A stretch of 64,000 nucleotides of DNA. Origin: Luteimonas abyssi (GTDB taxonomy: Bacteria; Pseudomonadota; Gammaproteobacteria; Xanthomonadales; Xanthomonadaceae). Positions 50,862 to 60,256 of the stretch are shown one piece after another; within the stretch, counting starts at the first letter, position 1; every line of letters begins with the position of its first letter. The stretch spans positions 2,753,924 to 2,817,923 of the forward strand of contig NZ_KQ759763.1 of NCBI RefSeq assembly GCF_001482195.1, read 5' to 3'. A program made the translations under genes and the position numbers. The notes below the pieces were generated by a model. It made no database searches. It was not told the origin of the DNA and was given only the letters and a program-made list of their open reading frames with translations.

Positions 50862-52690
50862 CCCCTGCACCAGACACCGAACTCGCCGCCGGCACTTCGC
50901 TCCCACCCGATACCGCCGCCACCCTCGACCTGGGCGTGATCGGCAACGGCAGCTTCGGCGCCTTGCTCGATGCGCGCGCGCGCGTGGTCTGGAGTTGCCT
51001 GCCGGCCTTCGACGGCGACCCCGCGTTCTGCGCGCTGCTGTCGCCGCGCGACCACGACGCCGGCGATTTCGCCATCGAGCTCGAGGACTTCGATCACAGC
51101 GAGCAGGCTTACCTCAACAACACCGCCGTGCTGCGCACGGTGCTGCACGATCGCCACGGCGGGGCGGTCGAGATCGTCGATTTCGCCCCCCGCTGGCGCG
51201 CCCACGGCCGTCTCTACCGGCCGGTCTCCATCATGCGTCGGGTCACGCCACTGGCCGGCAACCCCCGGATCCGCGTGCGCCTGCGACCGCTCACCCACTG
51301 GGGCGAGCATCGCGCCGAAACCACCTGGGGCAGCAATCACGTCCGCTATCTGCTGCCCGATTTCACCCTGCGCCTGACCACCGACGTCCCGGTGCGCTAC
51401 GTCCGCGAGGAAACGACGTTCGTACTCTCGCATCCGGTGCATCTGCTGCTCGGCGCCGACGAGAGCCTGACCCGGTCGCTGCCCGGCTTCATGGACGAAG
51501 CGCTGGACCGCACCACCGAGTACTGGCGCGAATGGGTCCGCTACCTGTCGATTCCGCTGGAATGGCAGGCAGCGGTGATCCGCAGCGCGATCACGCTCAA
51601 ACTGTGCCAGTACGAGGACAGCGGCGCGATCATCGCGGCGATGACCACCTCCATCCCCGAGGCGCCCCATACGCCGCGCAACTGGGACTACCGCTACTGC
51701 TGGCTGCGCGATGCCGCCTTCGTGGTGCGCGCGCTCAACCGGCTCGGCGCCACCCGCAGCATGGAGGAGTTCCTGCGCTACATCTTCAACATCGCCACCC
51801 ACGATGGCAGCTTGCAGCCGCTGTACGGCATCGACTTCGCCGAGCGACTGGAGGAACACGAGGTCGAAGCGCTGCAGGGCTACCGCGGCATGGGGCCCGT
51901 CCGGCGCGGCAACCTCGCCTGGATCCAGAAGCAGCACGACGTCTACGGCAGCGTGGTGTTGACCTCGACCCAGCTGTTCTTCGACCAGCGCCTGGCCGAC
52001 CCGGGCAACCGCGACGATTTCGCCCGCCTGGAACCGCTGGGCGAGCAGGCCTACGCCATGCACGACGTACCCGATGCCGGGCTGTGGGAGTTCCGCGGAC
52101 GCACCGAAGTCCACACCTACACCGCGGCGATGTGCTGGGCGGCCTGCGACCGCCTGTCCAAGATCGCCGCCCACCTGGGTCTCGACGAGCGCACCGCATA
52201 CTGGCGCGAGCGCGCCGACACCATCCATGCTCGGGTGACCGGCGAAGCCTGGAACGAGGGCCTGGGCCATTTCACCGACACCCTGGGCGGACACCGCCTC
52301 GACGCTTCGTTGCTGCTGCTGGCCGACATCGGCTTCATTGCGCCCACCGACCCGCGTTTCGTCGCCACCGTCGAGGCGATCGGCCGCGACCTCAAGCGCG
52401 GCGACGGCCTGTTCCGCTACATCGCGCCCGACGATTTCGGCGCGCCGGAAACCAGCTTCACGATCTGCACGTTCTGGTACATCGACGCCTTGGCCGCGAT
52501 CGGCCGCAAGGACGAAGCCCGCGCCATGTTCGAACGCATCCTGGCACGCCGCAATCCACTGGGTCTGCTGTCGGAAGACCTGTCGTTCGAAGACGGCGAG
52601 GCCTGGGGCAACTTCCCCCAGACCTACTCGCACGTCGGGCTGATCGTGGCGGCGATGCGCCTGTCCCGCTCCTGGGAGGAGGCGTCATGA
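50858..52690 (+). CDS. Glycoside hydrolase family 15 protein (trehalase/glucoamylase-like)
   Basis: A 610-residue GH15 enzyme. An N-terminal beta-domain (about 20-230) contains LGVIGNGSFGALLDARARVVW and is followed by the alpha/alpha barrel with YEDSGAIIAAMTTSIPEA, WDYRYCWLRDAAFVVRAL and WEFRGR, sites that include the catalytic acid and base glutamates in this family. No signal peptide, so it is cytosolic. Mycobacterial GH15 homologues are trehalases, while others act on alpha-glucans. Its position between otsB and otsA, with ATGA overlaps on both sides, points to trehalose or an analogue as substrate. Confidence 0.9.
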   Translation: MTPAPDTELAAGTSLPPDTAATLDLGVIGNGSFGALLDARARVVWSCLPAFDGDPAFCALLSPRDHDAGDFAIELEDFDHSEQAYLNNTAVLRTVLHDRHGGAVEIVDFAPRWRAHGRLYRPVSIMRRVTPLAGNPRIRVRLRPLTHWGEHRAETTWGSNHVRYLLPDFTLRLTTDVPVRYVREETTFVLSHPVHLLLGADESLTRSLPGFMDEALDRTTEYWREWVRYLSIPLEWQAAVIRSAITLKLCQYEDSGAIIAAMTTSIPEAPHTPRNWDYRYCWLRDAAFVVRALNRLGATRSMEEFLRYIFNIATHDGSLQPLYGIDFAERLEEHEVEALQGYRGMGPVRRGNLAWIQKQHDVYGSVVLTSTQLFFDQRLADPGNRDDFARLEPLGEQAYAMHDVPDAGLWEFRGRTEVHTYTAAMCWAACDRLSKIAAHLGLDERTAYWRERADTIHARVTGEAWNEGLGHFTDTLGGHRLDASLLLLADIGFIAPTDPRFVATVEAIGRDLKRGDGLFRYIAPDDFGAPETSFTICTFWYIDALAAIGRKDEARAMFERILARRNPLGLLSEDLSFEDGEAWGNFPQTYSHVGLIVAAMRLSRSWEEAS

Positions 52691-54066
52691 GCCGACTGGT
52701 GGTGGTGTCCAACCGGGTCGCGATTCCCGGCGAGAACCGGGCCGGCGGCCTCGCCGTCGCCCTGAACGCCGCGCTCAAGGAGCAGGGCGGCATGTGGTTC
52801 GGCTGGAGCGGGCGCACCGTGCGCGGCGACAGCGGGGACACCCACGAAACCGTGGACGGCGACATCCGCTACCTGACCATGGACCTCAACCGCGCCGACC
52901 TCGACGCCTACTACAACGGGTTCGCCAACCGGACGTTGTGGCCGCTGCTGCACTTCCGGCTCGACCTGGTCGACTACGACCGCAGCACCCGGGAGGGCTA
53001 CGCCAAGGTCAACGCACTGTTCGCCGAGAAGCTGGCACCGCAGTTGCGCGACACCGACATCCTGTGGATTCACGACTACCACCTGATCCCGCTGGGCGCC
53101 TTGCTGCGCGAGCGCGGCGTCGGCTGCCGGATGGGATTCTTCCTGCATGTGCCGATGCCCTCTTCGGACCTGTTGGCGGCGATGCCCAACCACAACCGCC
53201 TGTTGTCGTCGTTGTACGCCTACGACCTGGTCGGCATGCAGACCCGGCGCGACGTGGAACGTTTCCAGGATTATGTGCGCCTGTTCGGCGGCGGCAAGAT
53301 TCTGGCCGACGGCCAGATGGAGGCGCCCGGCGGCCGCAAGTTCCGCGCCGGCGCGTATCCGATCAGCATCGATACCGAGACCATCGCGCGTCAGGCCGAG
53401 GCCGCCGTGAACAAGCCCGCGGTGCGGGATCTGCAGGCCAGTCTGGACCGACGCGGGCTGGCGATCGGCGTCGACCGGCTCGATTACTCGAAAGGCATGC
53501 CGGAGCGCTTCCGTGGCTACGAGCGCTATCTGGAGAAGCACCCCGATCAGCGCGGTCAGCTCACCTATCTGCAGATCGCGCCGGTCTCGCGCGGCGATGT
53601 CACCGAGTATCAGGCCCTGCGGCAGGAGCTCGAGCAGATTGCCGGTCACATCAACGGTGCGTGGTCGGAACCGGATTGGACGCCGCTGCGCTACGTCAAT
53701 CGCAACTTCGCCCACAGCACGCTCACCGGCTTCTACCGCGCCGCCCAGGTCGGGCTGGTGACGCCGCTGCGCGACGGCATGAATCTGGTCGCCAAGGAAT
53801 ACGTGGCGGCGCAGGACCCCAAGGATCCCGGCGCCCTGGTGCTGTCGCTGCTGGCCGGTGCGGCCTACGAACTGAAGGAGGCGCTGCTGGTCAATCCGCA
53901 CGATCTCGACGGCGTGGCCGATGCGATCGCGATCGCCTCGACGATGCCGCGGGAAAAGCGCATCGAGCGCTGGCAGGCCATGATGGCGTACCTGCGCGAA
54001 AACGACATCCATGCCTGGCGGCGCAACTTCCTGCACGACCTGCAGAACATCCCCGCGACCGGCTGA
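52687..54066 (+). CDS. otsA: Alpha,alpha-trehalose-phosphate synthase
   Basis: GT20 glycosyltransferase (459 aa) that makes trehalose-6-phosphate from UDP-glucose and glucose-6-phosphate. Motifs include the N-terminal LVVVSNRVAIP and ENRAGGLAVAL, LWIHDYHLIPLG, FFLHVPMPSSD, GVDRLDYSKGMPERF and the donor-binding TPLRDGMNLVAKEYV. Length is that of bacterial OtsA. The ATG at 52687 overlaps the GH15 stop as ATGA. It closes the otsB-GH15-otsA operon and is convergent with pgeF, 36 bp away. Confidence 0.97.
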   Translation: MSRLVVVSNRVAIPGENRAGGLAVALNAALKEQGGMWFGWSGRTVRGDSGDTHETVDGDIRYLTMDLNRADLDAYYNGFANRTLWPLLHFRLDLVDYDRSTREGYAKVNALFAEKLAPQLRDTDILWIHDYHLIPLGALLRERGVGCRMGFFLHVPMPSSDLLAAMPNHNRLLSSLYAYDLVGMQTRRDVERFQDYVRLFGGGKILADGQMEAPGGRKFRAGAYPISIDTETIARQAEAAVNKPAVRDLQASLDRRGLAIGVDRLDYSKGMPERFRGYERYLEKHPDQRGQLTYLQIAPVSRGDVTEYQALRQELEQIAGHINGAWSEPDWTPLRYVNRNFAHSTLTGFYRAAQVGLVTPLRDGMNLVAKEYVAAQDPKDPGALVLSLLAGAAYELKEALLVNPHDLDGVADAIAIASTMPREKRIERWQAMMAYLRENDIHAWRRNFLHDLQNIPATG

Positions 54067-54102
54067 GCCCGGAGGTGAGCCCGGAGGCCGCCACCGTCGC
54101 CC

Positions 54103-54954
54103 TCAATCGAGCGCCTTCCGCCAGACGAGGGTCGCCAGGCGACCGGTCCGTCCGTCGCGACGGTAAGAGTAGAACCGCCCGGGATCCGAGATCGTGCACA
54201 GGCCGCCGCCGTGGATCGCGCCGGGGCGCAGGCCTGCGGCGACCAGCCGCCGCCGCGCGAGCGCGTACAGGTCCACCCGCCAATGCCCGGGACGCGTGCC
54301 CGTGAAGGCGGATGCCGCGCCGGGGTCGATCCCGACGAACGCATCGCGCACCTCGGCGCCGATTTCGTAGGCGTCGGGACCGGCGGCCGGGCCCAACCAG
54401 GCCTGCAGCCTGTCTGGCGGGGTGTCCATCGCCGCCACCGTTGCCTCCAGCACGCCCGCGGCGAGCCCGCGCCACCCGGCATGCGCGGCACCGATGTCGC
54501 TGCCGTCGCGCGCGGCCAGGACCACCGGCAGGCAGTCCGCGGTCAGGATGGCGAGCACCACCCCGGCTGCGCCGGTGACCGCGGCATCCGCCTCGGGCGC
54601 TTCGGCCGCGGCAGCGGGCGGCGGGCCTGCGCCCGCGACGGGATCCGGATCGTCCGACGACGTGGCGCCGCCGGGCACCCGATCGCCCTCGCCGAACCGC
54701 CGGACCTCGACCCCGTGCACCTGCCGCAGCCAGCATGGCGACGACGGCAGACCGGCCTGCTCGGCCAGCAGCGCGCGGTTGTGCGCGACCGCAGCGACGT
54801 CGTCGCCGGATCGGTCACCGAGATTGAAGCGGTCGAACGGTGCCCGCGAGACGCCCGCCCCGTGACGCAGCGTCGAGAACGCGACCACGCCGGGAGGCGC
54901 CGGCCAGTCGGCCGGCAACGCGAAGGCCGCCCCCTGACGGCCGGTCGGCCGCAT
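54103..54954 (-). CDS. pgeF: Peptidoglycan editing factor PgeF (YfiH/laccase-domain family)
   Basis: Multicopper-like Zn enzyme family (283 aa) called polyphenol oxidase, purine nucleosidase or PgeF; in E. coli it corrects misplaced L-Ser in peptidoglycan stems. Ligand motifs are RQVHGVEV, ILTADCLPVVL and IGAAHAGWRGLAAGVLEA. An extra Pro/Ala-rich stretch of about 25 residues (near 110-135) interrupts the usual spacing before the TADC motif. The start at 54954 lies 1 bp after the rluD stop; an ATG at 54993 overlapping rluD is an alternative. Confidence 0.93.
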   Translation of the reverse strand: MRPTGRQGAAFALPADWPAPPGVVAFSTLRHGAGVSRAPFDRFNLGDRSGDDVAAVAHNRALLAEQAGLPSSPCWLRQVHGVEVRRFGEGDRVPGGATSSDDPDPVAGAGPPPAAAAEAPEADAAVTGAAGVVLAILTADCLPVVLAARDGSDIGAAHAGWRGLAAGVLEATVAAMDTPPDRLQAWLGPAAGPDAYEIGAEVRDAFVGIDPGAASAFTGTRPGHWRVDLYALARRRLVAAGLRPGAIHGGGLCTISDPGRFYSYRRDGRTGRLATLVWRKALD

Positions 54955-54955
54955 C

Positions 54956-55984
54956 TCAGCGGTGCCCGGCCACGTCGGCATGAGCGCGCGCATCCTCGCG
55001 CAACAGCCGCATTAGGGACTGCATGTCGGCCGGCACCGGCGCGCTGGTGCGCACCGGCTCGCCGGTGCGCGGATGCACGAACTCCAGGGTCTCGGCATGC
55101 AGCGCCTGACGCCGGAACGCGCGCAGCGCGGCGACCAGCGCCTCGGACGCGGCCTTGGGCAGCTTGAGCGAGCCGCCGTACAACGGGTCGCCGATGATCG
55201 GATGCCGCAGGTGCTGCATGTGGACGCGGATCTGATGGGTGCGCCCGGTTTCCAGCCGGCACTCCAGCGCGGTGTGCGCACGGAAACGTTCGCGCAGGCG
55301 GTAATGGGTCACCGCCTCGCGCCCGTCCTCGCGAACGGCCATGCGCAGGCGGTCGCGCGGATGGCGGTCGATCGCCGCGTCCACGGTGCCGCCGCTGACC
55401 AGCGGGCCGAGCACGATCGCCAGATACTGGCGGTGCACCTCGCGCGCCGACAGTTGCTCCACCAGCGCGGCGTGCGCCTGCACCGTGCGTGCGACCACCA
55501 TGACGCCCGAGGTGTCCTTGTCCAGCCGGTGCACGATGCCGGCGCGCGGCAACAGCGCCAGCGCCGGATCGCGGAACAGCAGGCCGTTGACCAGGGTACC
55601 GGTGCGATTGCCCGCGCCGGGGTGGACCACCATGCCGGCGGGCTTGTCGAGCACCAGCACGTCGGCGTCCTCGTAGAGCACGTCGAGCGGAATGTCCTCG
55701 GGGGCGTCGTGGGTCTGCTCGTCGAGCACCACGTCGAGCGTCACGGTCTCGCCGCCTACCACCGGGTCGCGGGGGCGCACGTGGCGCCCGTCCAGCAAGG
55801 CGTCGCCCGACTTGATCCATTCAGCCAGGCGCGAACGGGAGAATTCCGGGAACACCTCCGCCAGCACCTGGTCGAACCGGCGCCCGGCCAGGGCGTCCGG
55901 CACCTCCACGCTGCGCGGCTCGAACTCGTCGTCGGGGGTGTCCTGGGCGGGGGCCGGTGGGGCGTCGGGGCGGGACTGGGTCAT
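54956..55984 (-). CDS. rluD: 23S rRNA pseudouridine synthase RluD
   Basis: Pseudouridine synthase (342 aa) for positions 1911, 1915 and 1917 of 23S rRNA helix 69. An S4-like N-terminal domain ([23 protein letters not shown]) is followed by the catalytic domain with [25 protein letters not shown] (catalytic Asp in HRLD) and [19 protein letters not shown] text. An N-terminal extension of about 25 acidic/Pro-rich residues is present. It is first in rluD-pgeF and divergent from bamD, an order conserved from enterobacteria. Confidence 0.96.
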   Translation of the reverse strand: MTQSRPDAPPAPAQDTPDDEFEPRSVEVPDALAGRRFDQVLAEVFPEFSRSRLAEWIKSGDALLDGRHVRPRDPVVGGETVTLDVVLDEQTHDAPEDIPLDVLYEDADVLVLDKPAGMVVHPGAGNRTGTLVNGLLFRDPALALLPRAGIVHRLDKDTSGVMVVARTVQAHAALVEQLSAREVHRQYLAIVLGPLVSGGTVDAAIDRHPRDRLRMAVREDGREAVTHYRLRERFRAHTALECRLETGRTHQIRVHMQHLRHPIIGDPLYGGSLKLPKAASEALVAALRAFRRQALHAETLEFVHPRTGEPVRTSAPVPADMQSLMRLLREDARAHADVAGHR

Positions 55985-56084
55985 CGGGAAGGGTCACAGG
56001 GGGGAAAGGTTCAGGCGGTACAGGCCGGGCGGCCGGCGCGGACTGCTATTATCGGCCCTTCGTGCCGTTCACGCCCAACGCCCC

Positions 56085-56948
56085 ATGACCCGAGCCCGTT
56101 CCGCTTTCCGTATCGCAGTGATCCTGTCGCTGCTCGCCGTGTTCCTCGCCAGCGGCTGCTCGCGCTCGCGCGGCGACCGGGACGACGCCAACGAGGGCGT
56201 TCCGGCCAACGAACTGTACGACCGCGGTCACCAGTCGATGCGCTACGGCAACTGGAACGCGGCCGCGACCACGTTCCGCCGTCTGGTCGCGCAGTACCCG
56301 TACGGCCCCTACACCGAGCAGGCGTTGGTGGAGACGGCCTACGCCCAGTACAAGATGGGCAACAACGAGGAGGCGATCTCCAGCATCGACCGCTTCCTGC
56401 GCACCTACCCGACCCACAGCAACACCGCCTACATGTATTACCTGCGCGGCTTGGTCAACGGCAACCGCGACACGGTGTTCCTGCAGCGCGTGTGGCGCCT
56501 GGATGCCAGCCGCCGCGACTTGGCGACGCCCAACCAGGCGTACGCGGATTTCGCCATCGTGGTCGAGCGGTACCCCGACAGCCGCTACGCCGCCGACGCG
56601 CGCCAGCGCATGGCGTCGCTGACCAACATGTTCGCCCGTCACGAGGTGGACTCCGCGCTCTACTACCTGCGCCGCGGCGCATTGGTGGCCGCCGTGAACC
56701 GGGCGACCTACGCGCTGGAGACCTATCCGCAGAACGAGTACCAGAACGACGCGGTCGCGGTGCTGGCCGAAGCCTATCCCCGCCTCGGCAACGAGACCCT
56801 CGCCGCCGATGCCCGGCGCGTGCTGGAACTGAACGAGCCCGACCATCCGTGGCTGCGCAGCAACTGGCCGAACGACCGCTGGAGCCGCGGCCTGCGGACG
56901 ATCAACCCGTTTGCCGGCGAGCGCTCGCCGCTGGAAGACCGGGACTGA
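56085..56948 (+). CDS. bamD: Outer-membrane assembly lipoprotein BamD
   Basis: Lipoprotein (287 aa) of the BAM complex that folds beta-barrel proteins into the outer membrane. The signal peptide ends in a LASGC lipobox (Cys near residue 25). TPR repeats follow: LYDRGHQSMRYGNWNAAAT, RLVAQYPYGPYTEQALVETAYAQYK, and YLRGLVNGN, as in BamD/ComL. The last ~20 residues are a variable tail. The ATG at 56085 gives the typical start; the frame upstream overlaps the divergent rluD. A strong terminator follows. Confidence 0.96.
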   Translation: MTRARSAFRIAVILSLLAVFLASGCSRSRGDRDDANEGVPANELYDRGHQSMRYGNWNAAATTFRRLVAQYPYGPYTEQALVETAYAQYKMGNNEEAISSIDRFLRTYPTHSNTAYMYYLRGLVNGNRDTVFLQRVWRLDASRRDLATPNQAYADFAIVVERYPDSRYAADARQRMASLTNMFARHEVDSALYYLRRGALVAAVNRATYALETYPQNEYQNDAVAVLAEAYPRLGNETLAADARRVLELNEPDHPWLRSNWPNDRWSRGLRTINPFAGERSPLEDRD

Positions 56949-56975
56949 GTCGCGGCGGCACGCGATGCGACCACG

Positions 56976-57002
56976 AAAAACCGGCCTCGAGGCCGGTTTT
57001 TT
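56976..57002 (+). terminator. Bidirectional-looking intrinsic terminator after bamD
   Basis: 11-bp stem (AAAAACCGGCC / GGCCGGTTTTT) with a TCGA loop and a final T-run, 28 bp after the bamD stop. The A-run on the left makes it usable from the opposite strand too, where it could stop transcripts of the deacetylase gene. Confidence 0.9.
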
Positions 57003-57052
57003 CGTATGGAGCTCGGGCCCCGCCGCGCCGGGTGCGCGCTCGTCGCTACGAC

Positions 57053-57094
57053 ACGCCGATGAGAGCACGCCGATGAGAGCACGCTGACGACGGC
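57053..57094. repeat. 14-bp tandem repeat, two perfect copies and one degenerate
   Basis: ACGCCGATGAGAGC occurs at 57053-57066 and 57067-57080, followed by a diverged copy ACGCTGACGACGGC at 57081-57094. It lies in the 235-bp gap between bamD and the deacetylase gene. No function is evident. Confidence 0.7.
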
Positions 57095-57183
57095 ACGGCG
57101 ATGTCGCGCGCCCGGCAGCAGCCCCACCCGAGCGTTGAAGTCCCGCGGGACCGGACCCGCTGCGCACGCCGCATTGCCCGGCC

Positions 57184-57861
57184 CTAGCGGCGGTTCGCCC
57201 GCTCACGCAGGCGAAGCAGATCGCCGACCCCGACGAATTCGAAGCCGGCTCGCCTCAACCGCGGCACCAGGCCGCGCACGATCTCAAGGATGCCGTGGCG
57301 GACGACGTGGCCGTCGTCGCCATCGTGGAGCAACACGATGGCGCCGGGGTGGGCCTGCGCGACGACCGTATCGATCACGCGCCGGACATGGTCCGGCGCG
57401 TCCGGCTCGGACCAGTCGCCGGGATCGATCGACCAGCCCACCACGGTATGGCCGGCAGCGCCCAGACGGCGGACCTGCCCGGGCGAAATCTCGCCATAGG
57501 GCGGGCGGTACAGACGCACCGGCCGGCCCGCCAGGCGCTCGAGCTGGACCGTGGCCGGCACGACATCGCCATGCCAGAACGCTTCCAGCGACTGCGTGGT
57601 GGCGTCGACATGCGAGAACGAATGGTTGCCGAGGTCGTGCCCGTCGCGGACGATCTCGGCGATCACCTCCGCGCGGCGCGCGACCGCGGTCCCGACGCAG
57701 AAGAACGACGCCTTGACCCGCACGTCGCGCAGCAGGGCCAGCAACGCCGGGGTCGCGGCGCCGGGGCCGTCGTCGAACGTCAACGCGATGCGTGGCGCGT
57801 CGGCAGGCCCGACACCGAGATAGGTATCCGGAAAGTCCGCGAGAAACGCGTGGTAATCCAA
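57184..57861 (-). CDS. Polysaccharide deacetylase (CE4 family, NodB-like)
   Basis: Carbohydrate esterase family 4 enzyme (225 aa) removing N-acetyl groups from GlcNAc polymers or oligomers. The metal triad is visible: Asp in TFDDGPG (about residues 28-34) and two His in HSFSH (near 80). RPPYG, DPGDW and ILLHD complete the catalytic motifs. No signal peptide is seen, so it appears cytosolic, as is NodB. It begins 37 bp after the glycosyltransferase gene on the same strand, so the two are likely cotranscribed and act on one product. Confidence 0.9.
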   Translation of the reverse strand: MDYHAFLADFPDTYLGVGPADAPRIALTFDDGPGAATPALLALLRDVRVKASFFCVGTAVARRAEVIAEIVRDGHDLGNHSFSHVDATTQSLEAFWHGDVVPATVQLERLAGRPVRLYRPPYGEISPGQVRRLGAAGHTVVGWSIDPGDWSEPDAPDHVRRVIDTVVAQAHPGAIVLLHDGDDGHVVRHGILEIVRGLVPRLRRAGFEFVGVGDLLRLRERANRR

Positions 57862-57898
57862 ATGCTTCCGCCAGGTCGAGTGTCGAGCACGCGCCCCG

Positions 57899-59092
57899 CT
57901 AGCGCGTGAGCCAGGTTTTCCGCTGCCCCGTCAGCTCATCCATTAATCCGATGAGATTGGCCGGCAACAACAGGACGTCGATGCAGGTGTTGTAGACCGA
58001 GACCAGGGCGAGGTCGACCAGATCGAGCCGCAGTTGGTTCCGTGCCCGCATGCACGAGATGCAGTTCAGCGCCGCCATCAGCGCCCAGTTCGCCGCGGCC
58101 ATGCCGAGCAGCCACGGGCTCCGGTAGACCAGGCCGCCGACGATCAGCAGCAGCAGCGTCGGCACCAGCGCGGACTGCGCCCACAGCAGCCACCACGGCA
58201 ACATCTTGACCGTCCGCGTACGGGAGATCGCCCAGGCGACCTTGAACGATTCCAGCCGCCCGCGCGCCCAGCGCCGCCGCTGCTTGAACAGGCCGCGCAG
58301 CGTGGTGGGACAGACCGTATAGGCCACCGCATCGGGCGCGTAACCGATCGTGTAGCCGTGCGCGAGCGCGCGCCATGTCCAGGCGATGTCCTCGACCAGC
58401 CACTCGCCCCAGCCACCCAGCGTCCGGATCGCATCGGTACGGTGCAGGGAAAACGCCCCGGCCACGACGTTGACCGCGCCGATCTTCCCCTGCACGTAGC
58501 GGATCGCGGCCAACGCGCCGATGTGTTCGTAGAACTGCAAACGATGCAGCCACGAGACGTGCCTGCCGGCGGGCACGATGAGCCCGCACGCCGCCGCGTG
58601 CGAGGGCGACGCATACAGCGCCTCCACCGCCTTGCGCAGCGCGCCCGGCAGGATCACGGTGTCGCTGTCGATCACCGTCACCACATCCGAATGCAGCGAC
58701 AGCTTCGGCAGGGCTGCGTCCAGCGCCAGTCCCTTGGCGCCGGTGTTGCGCTCCAGCGTGTGCAATACGTAATGCTTGACGCGCGCCTGCGCCAGCCATC
58801 CGGAGACCGCATCGGGCGTCGCGTTGGTCGAGCCGTCGTCGATCAGCAGGACTTCGATGCGGCCGGGGTAGTCGGCGTTCTCGATCGCGTCGAGCGTCAT
58901 CAGAAAGGACGCGATCGGCTCGTTGTAGAACGGCACCAGGATCGAAACGAACGGATAGGACGCGAGCGCATGCTCGGGCGGTCGTCGGCGCAGGCCGTTG
59001 AACAGCAGCCAGCACCCGAAGGCCAGCAAGCAGAACAGCAGAACGAAGGTCGAACAGCAGAGCAGGATGAGCAGGAGGGTCTGACCGATCAT
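57899..59092 (-). CDS. Processive family 2 glycosyltransferase (NodC/HasA/PgaC-like)
   Basis: Membrane glycosyltransferase (397 aa). One N-terminal helix (about 5-32), then a GT-A domain with FVSILVPFYNEP, LLIDDGSTNAT (D), VTVIDSDTVI (DxD), EDIAWTWRAL (catalytic D) and QRRRWARGR (Q/RxxRW), ending with 3-4 helices (about 290-380). This combination is diagnostic of processive beta-polymer synthases of the chitin/hyaluronan/PNAG type. The donor cannot be decided. The ATG at 59092 is chosen; 18 further upstream codons read as leader DNA. Confidence 0.9.
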   Translation of the reverse strand: MIGQTLLLILLCCSTFVLLFCLLAFGCWLLFNGLRRRPPEHALASYPFVSILVPFYNEPIASFLMTLDAIENADYPGRIEVLLIDDGSTNATPDAVSGWLAQARVKHYVLHTLERNTGAKGLALDAALPKLSLHSDVVTVIDSDTVILPGALRKAVEALYASPSHAAACGLIVPAGRHVSWLHRLQFYEHIGALAAIRYVQGKIGAVNVVAGAFSLHRTDAIRTLGGWGEWLVEDIAWTWRALAHGYTIGYAPDAVAYTVCPTTLRGLFKQRRRWARGRLESFKVAWAISRTRTVKMLPWWLLWAQSALVPTLLLLIVGGLVYRSPWLLGMAAANWALMAALNCISCMRARNQLRLDLVDLALVSVYNTCIDVLLLPANLIGLMDELTGQRKTWLTR

Positions 59093-59569
59093 CGCGTGGA
59101 CCGTGCCTGGATGCGCGTCGCCTCGCCCGCGCAGCGGGCCAGGCACGCGCCTTCGCCCTCAGCGGCAGACCACGCCCGTCGCCGCCCCGGTGTCGGCGGG
59201 ACGTGGAGCGAACGGACGCCCTTCGAATCGACGCGCATCGGACACGACACTGTTGGCAGGCAGGGGCGCACGCTATCCGACAACGCCCGCCAACAATGCG
59301 ACGCCGGCCTCCAATCGGCGGATTGTCCAACACTTGGCCGAGCGGCATCGCATGGCGACATCCCTGCTTCCGGATGCTTGACCGCTCCAGCTACAACCCG
59401 CCCCGCGGGATGTCCGTGTCCGCTCCAGCAGGAACGATTTCCGGGACATTCGATGTCCTGAGAAACGCGGCTGCGCATGCATCGGCCCAAGCAGCGGACA
59501 TACGCTTTTCAAGGCGTAGCACGTCGCTTAGGCTGCGGAAAATTCTCCCCCGAAGAACGCCCGCATGCC
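59093..59569. other. Long divergent intergenic region
   Basis: 477 bp between the glycosyltransferase gene (minus) and the methyltransferase gene (plus). It is less GC-rich than coding DNA, especially in the last 100 bp, as expected for promoters. Only weak short frames occur and no domain is recognised. A short imperfect inverted repeat (TACGC...GCGTA) lies near 59501-59518, about 50 bp before the methyltransferase start. Confidence 0.5.
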
Positions 59570-60256
59570 ATGAGCACGCCCCTTCCGTCGCCCGCCTTCG
59601 ACCGTCCCTTCCGTCCACGTTTCCATCTGGGGGCCACCCGCATGGACTGCGGCGAAGAGCCGAGAGTGGACAGTTACGATGCGGCCGAGCAGGCCACCGG
59701 CTGGCCGCTCTTCGACTACTCCGCGTGCGACCCGACGATCGACCAGGCCGCCATCAACCGGTGGCTCGCGCGGTCGGTGCTGGACGGCAAGGACATCCTC
59801 CACATCGGCGCCGGCAACTCCTCCGTCGCCCGACTGGCGTCGGGACGCGCGAATCGCGTAGTCGCGTTGACGGTGTCGCAGGCCGAGTTCGAACATGCGC
59901 GAAACCTCGGACTGCCGGACTACGCGATCCACCTGATGAACAAGCACGCCACGGCGTTCGCGGATCGCTTCGGATCGGACGAGTTCGATCTCGTCCTGGA
60001 CAACAACCTGACCAGCTTCGTCTGCTGCCAACGCCATGCCGAGCGTTACCTGGCGACGCTGACCGGCCTGCTCAAGGCGGATGGCACGATCGTCACCCAC
60101 TGGGCGGGGATGCAGTGGACGCTGGATGTCGGCGTGGGCGACGTGGAGCCCGCATGGCAACTGGACGAGACGAAGCTGAGCTCGATCGCCGACGCATACG
60201 ACCTGCACGTCCGCCGCGAGGAAGATCTTTTCTTCCTGTCGCGCATCCCCGCTTGA
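59570..60256 (+). CDS. SAM-dependent methyltransferase-like protein
   Basis: A 228-residue protein with a class I methyltransferase core: motif I as ILHIGAGNSSVARL near residues 75-90, an acidic/Leu region DEFDLVLDNNLTSF, and GLLKADGTIVTHW, as in motif IV/VI regions. The ~60-residue N-terminal segment with many Asp/Arg is unusual. The acceptor is unknown. It is encoded divergently from the deacetylase-glycosyltransferase pair, which makes modification of their product a possibility. The start at 59570 is the ATG that precedes the first conserved block; the frame opens 31 codons further upstream. Confidence 0.65.
   Translation: MSTPLPSPAFDRPFRPRFHLGATRMDCGEEPRVDSYDAAEQATGWPLFDYSACDPTIDQAAINRWLARSVLDGKDILHIGAGNSSVARLASGRANRVVALTVSQAEFEHARNLGLPDYAIHLMNKHATAFADRFGSDEFDLVLDNNLTSFVCCQRHAERYLATLTGLLKADGTIVTHWAGMQWTLDVGVGDVEPAWQLDETKLSSIADAYDLHVRREEDLFFLSRIPA

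Noticed and set aside
59570..60256. NodS-type N-methyltransferase identity for the gene beside the NodB/NodC-like pair
   Set aside because: It shares only the general methyltransferase core; its N-terminus does not resemble NodS, so only a generic call is made.
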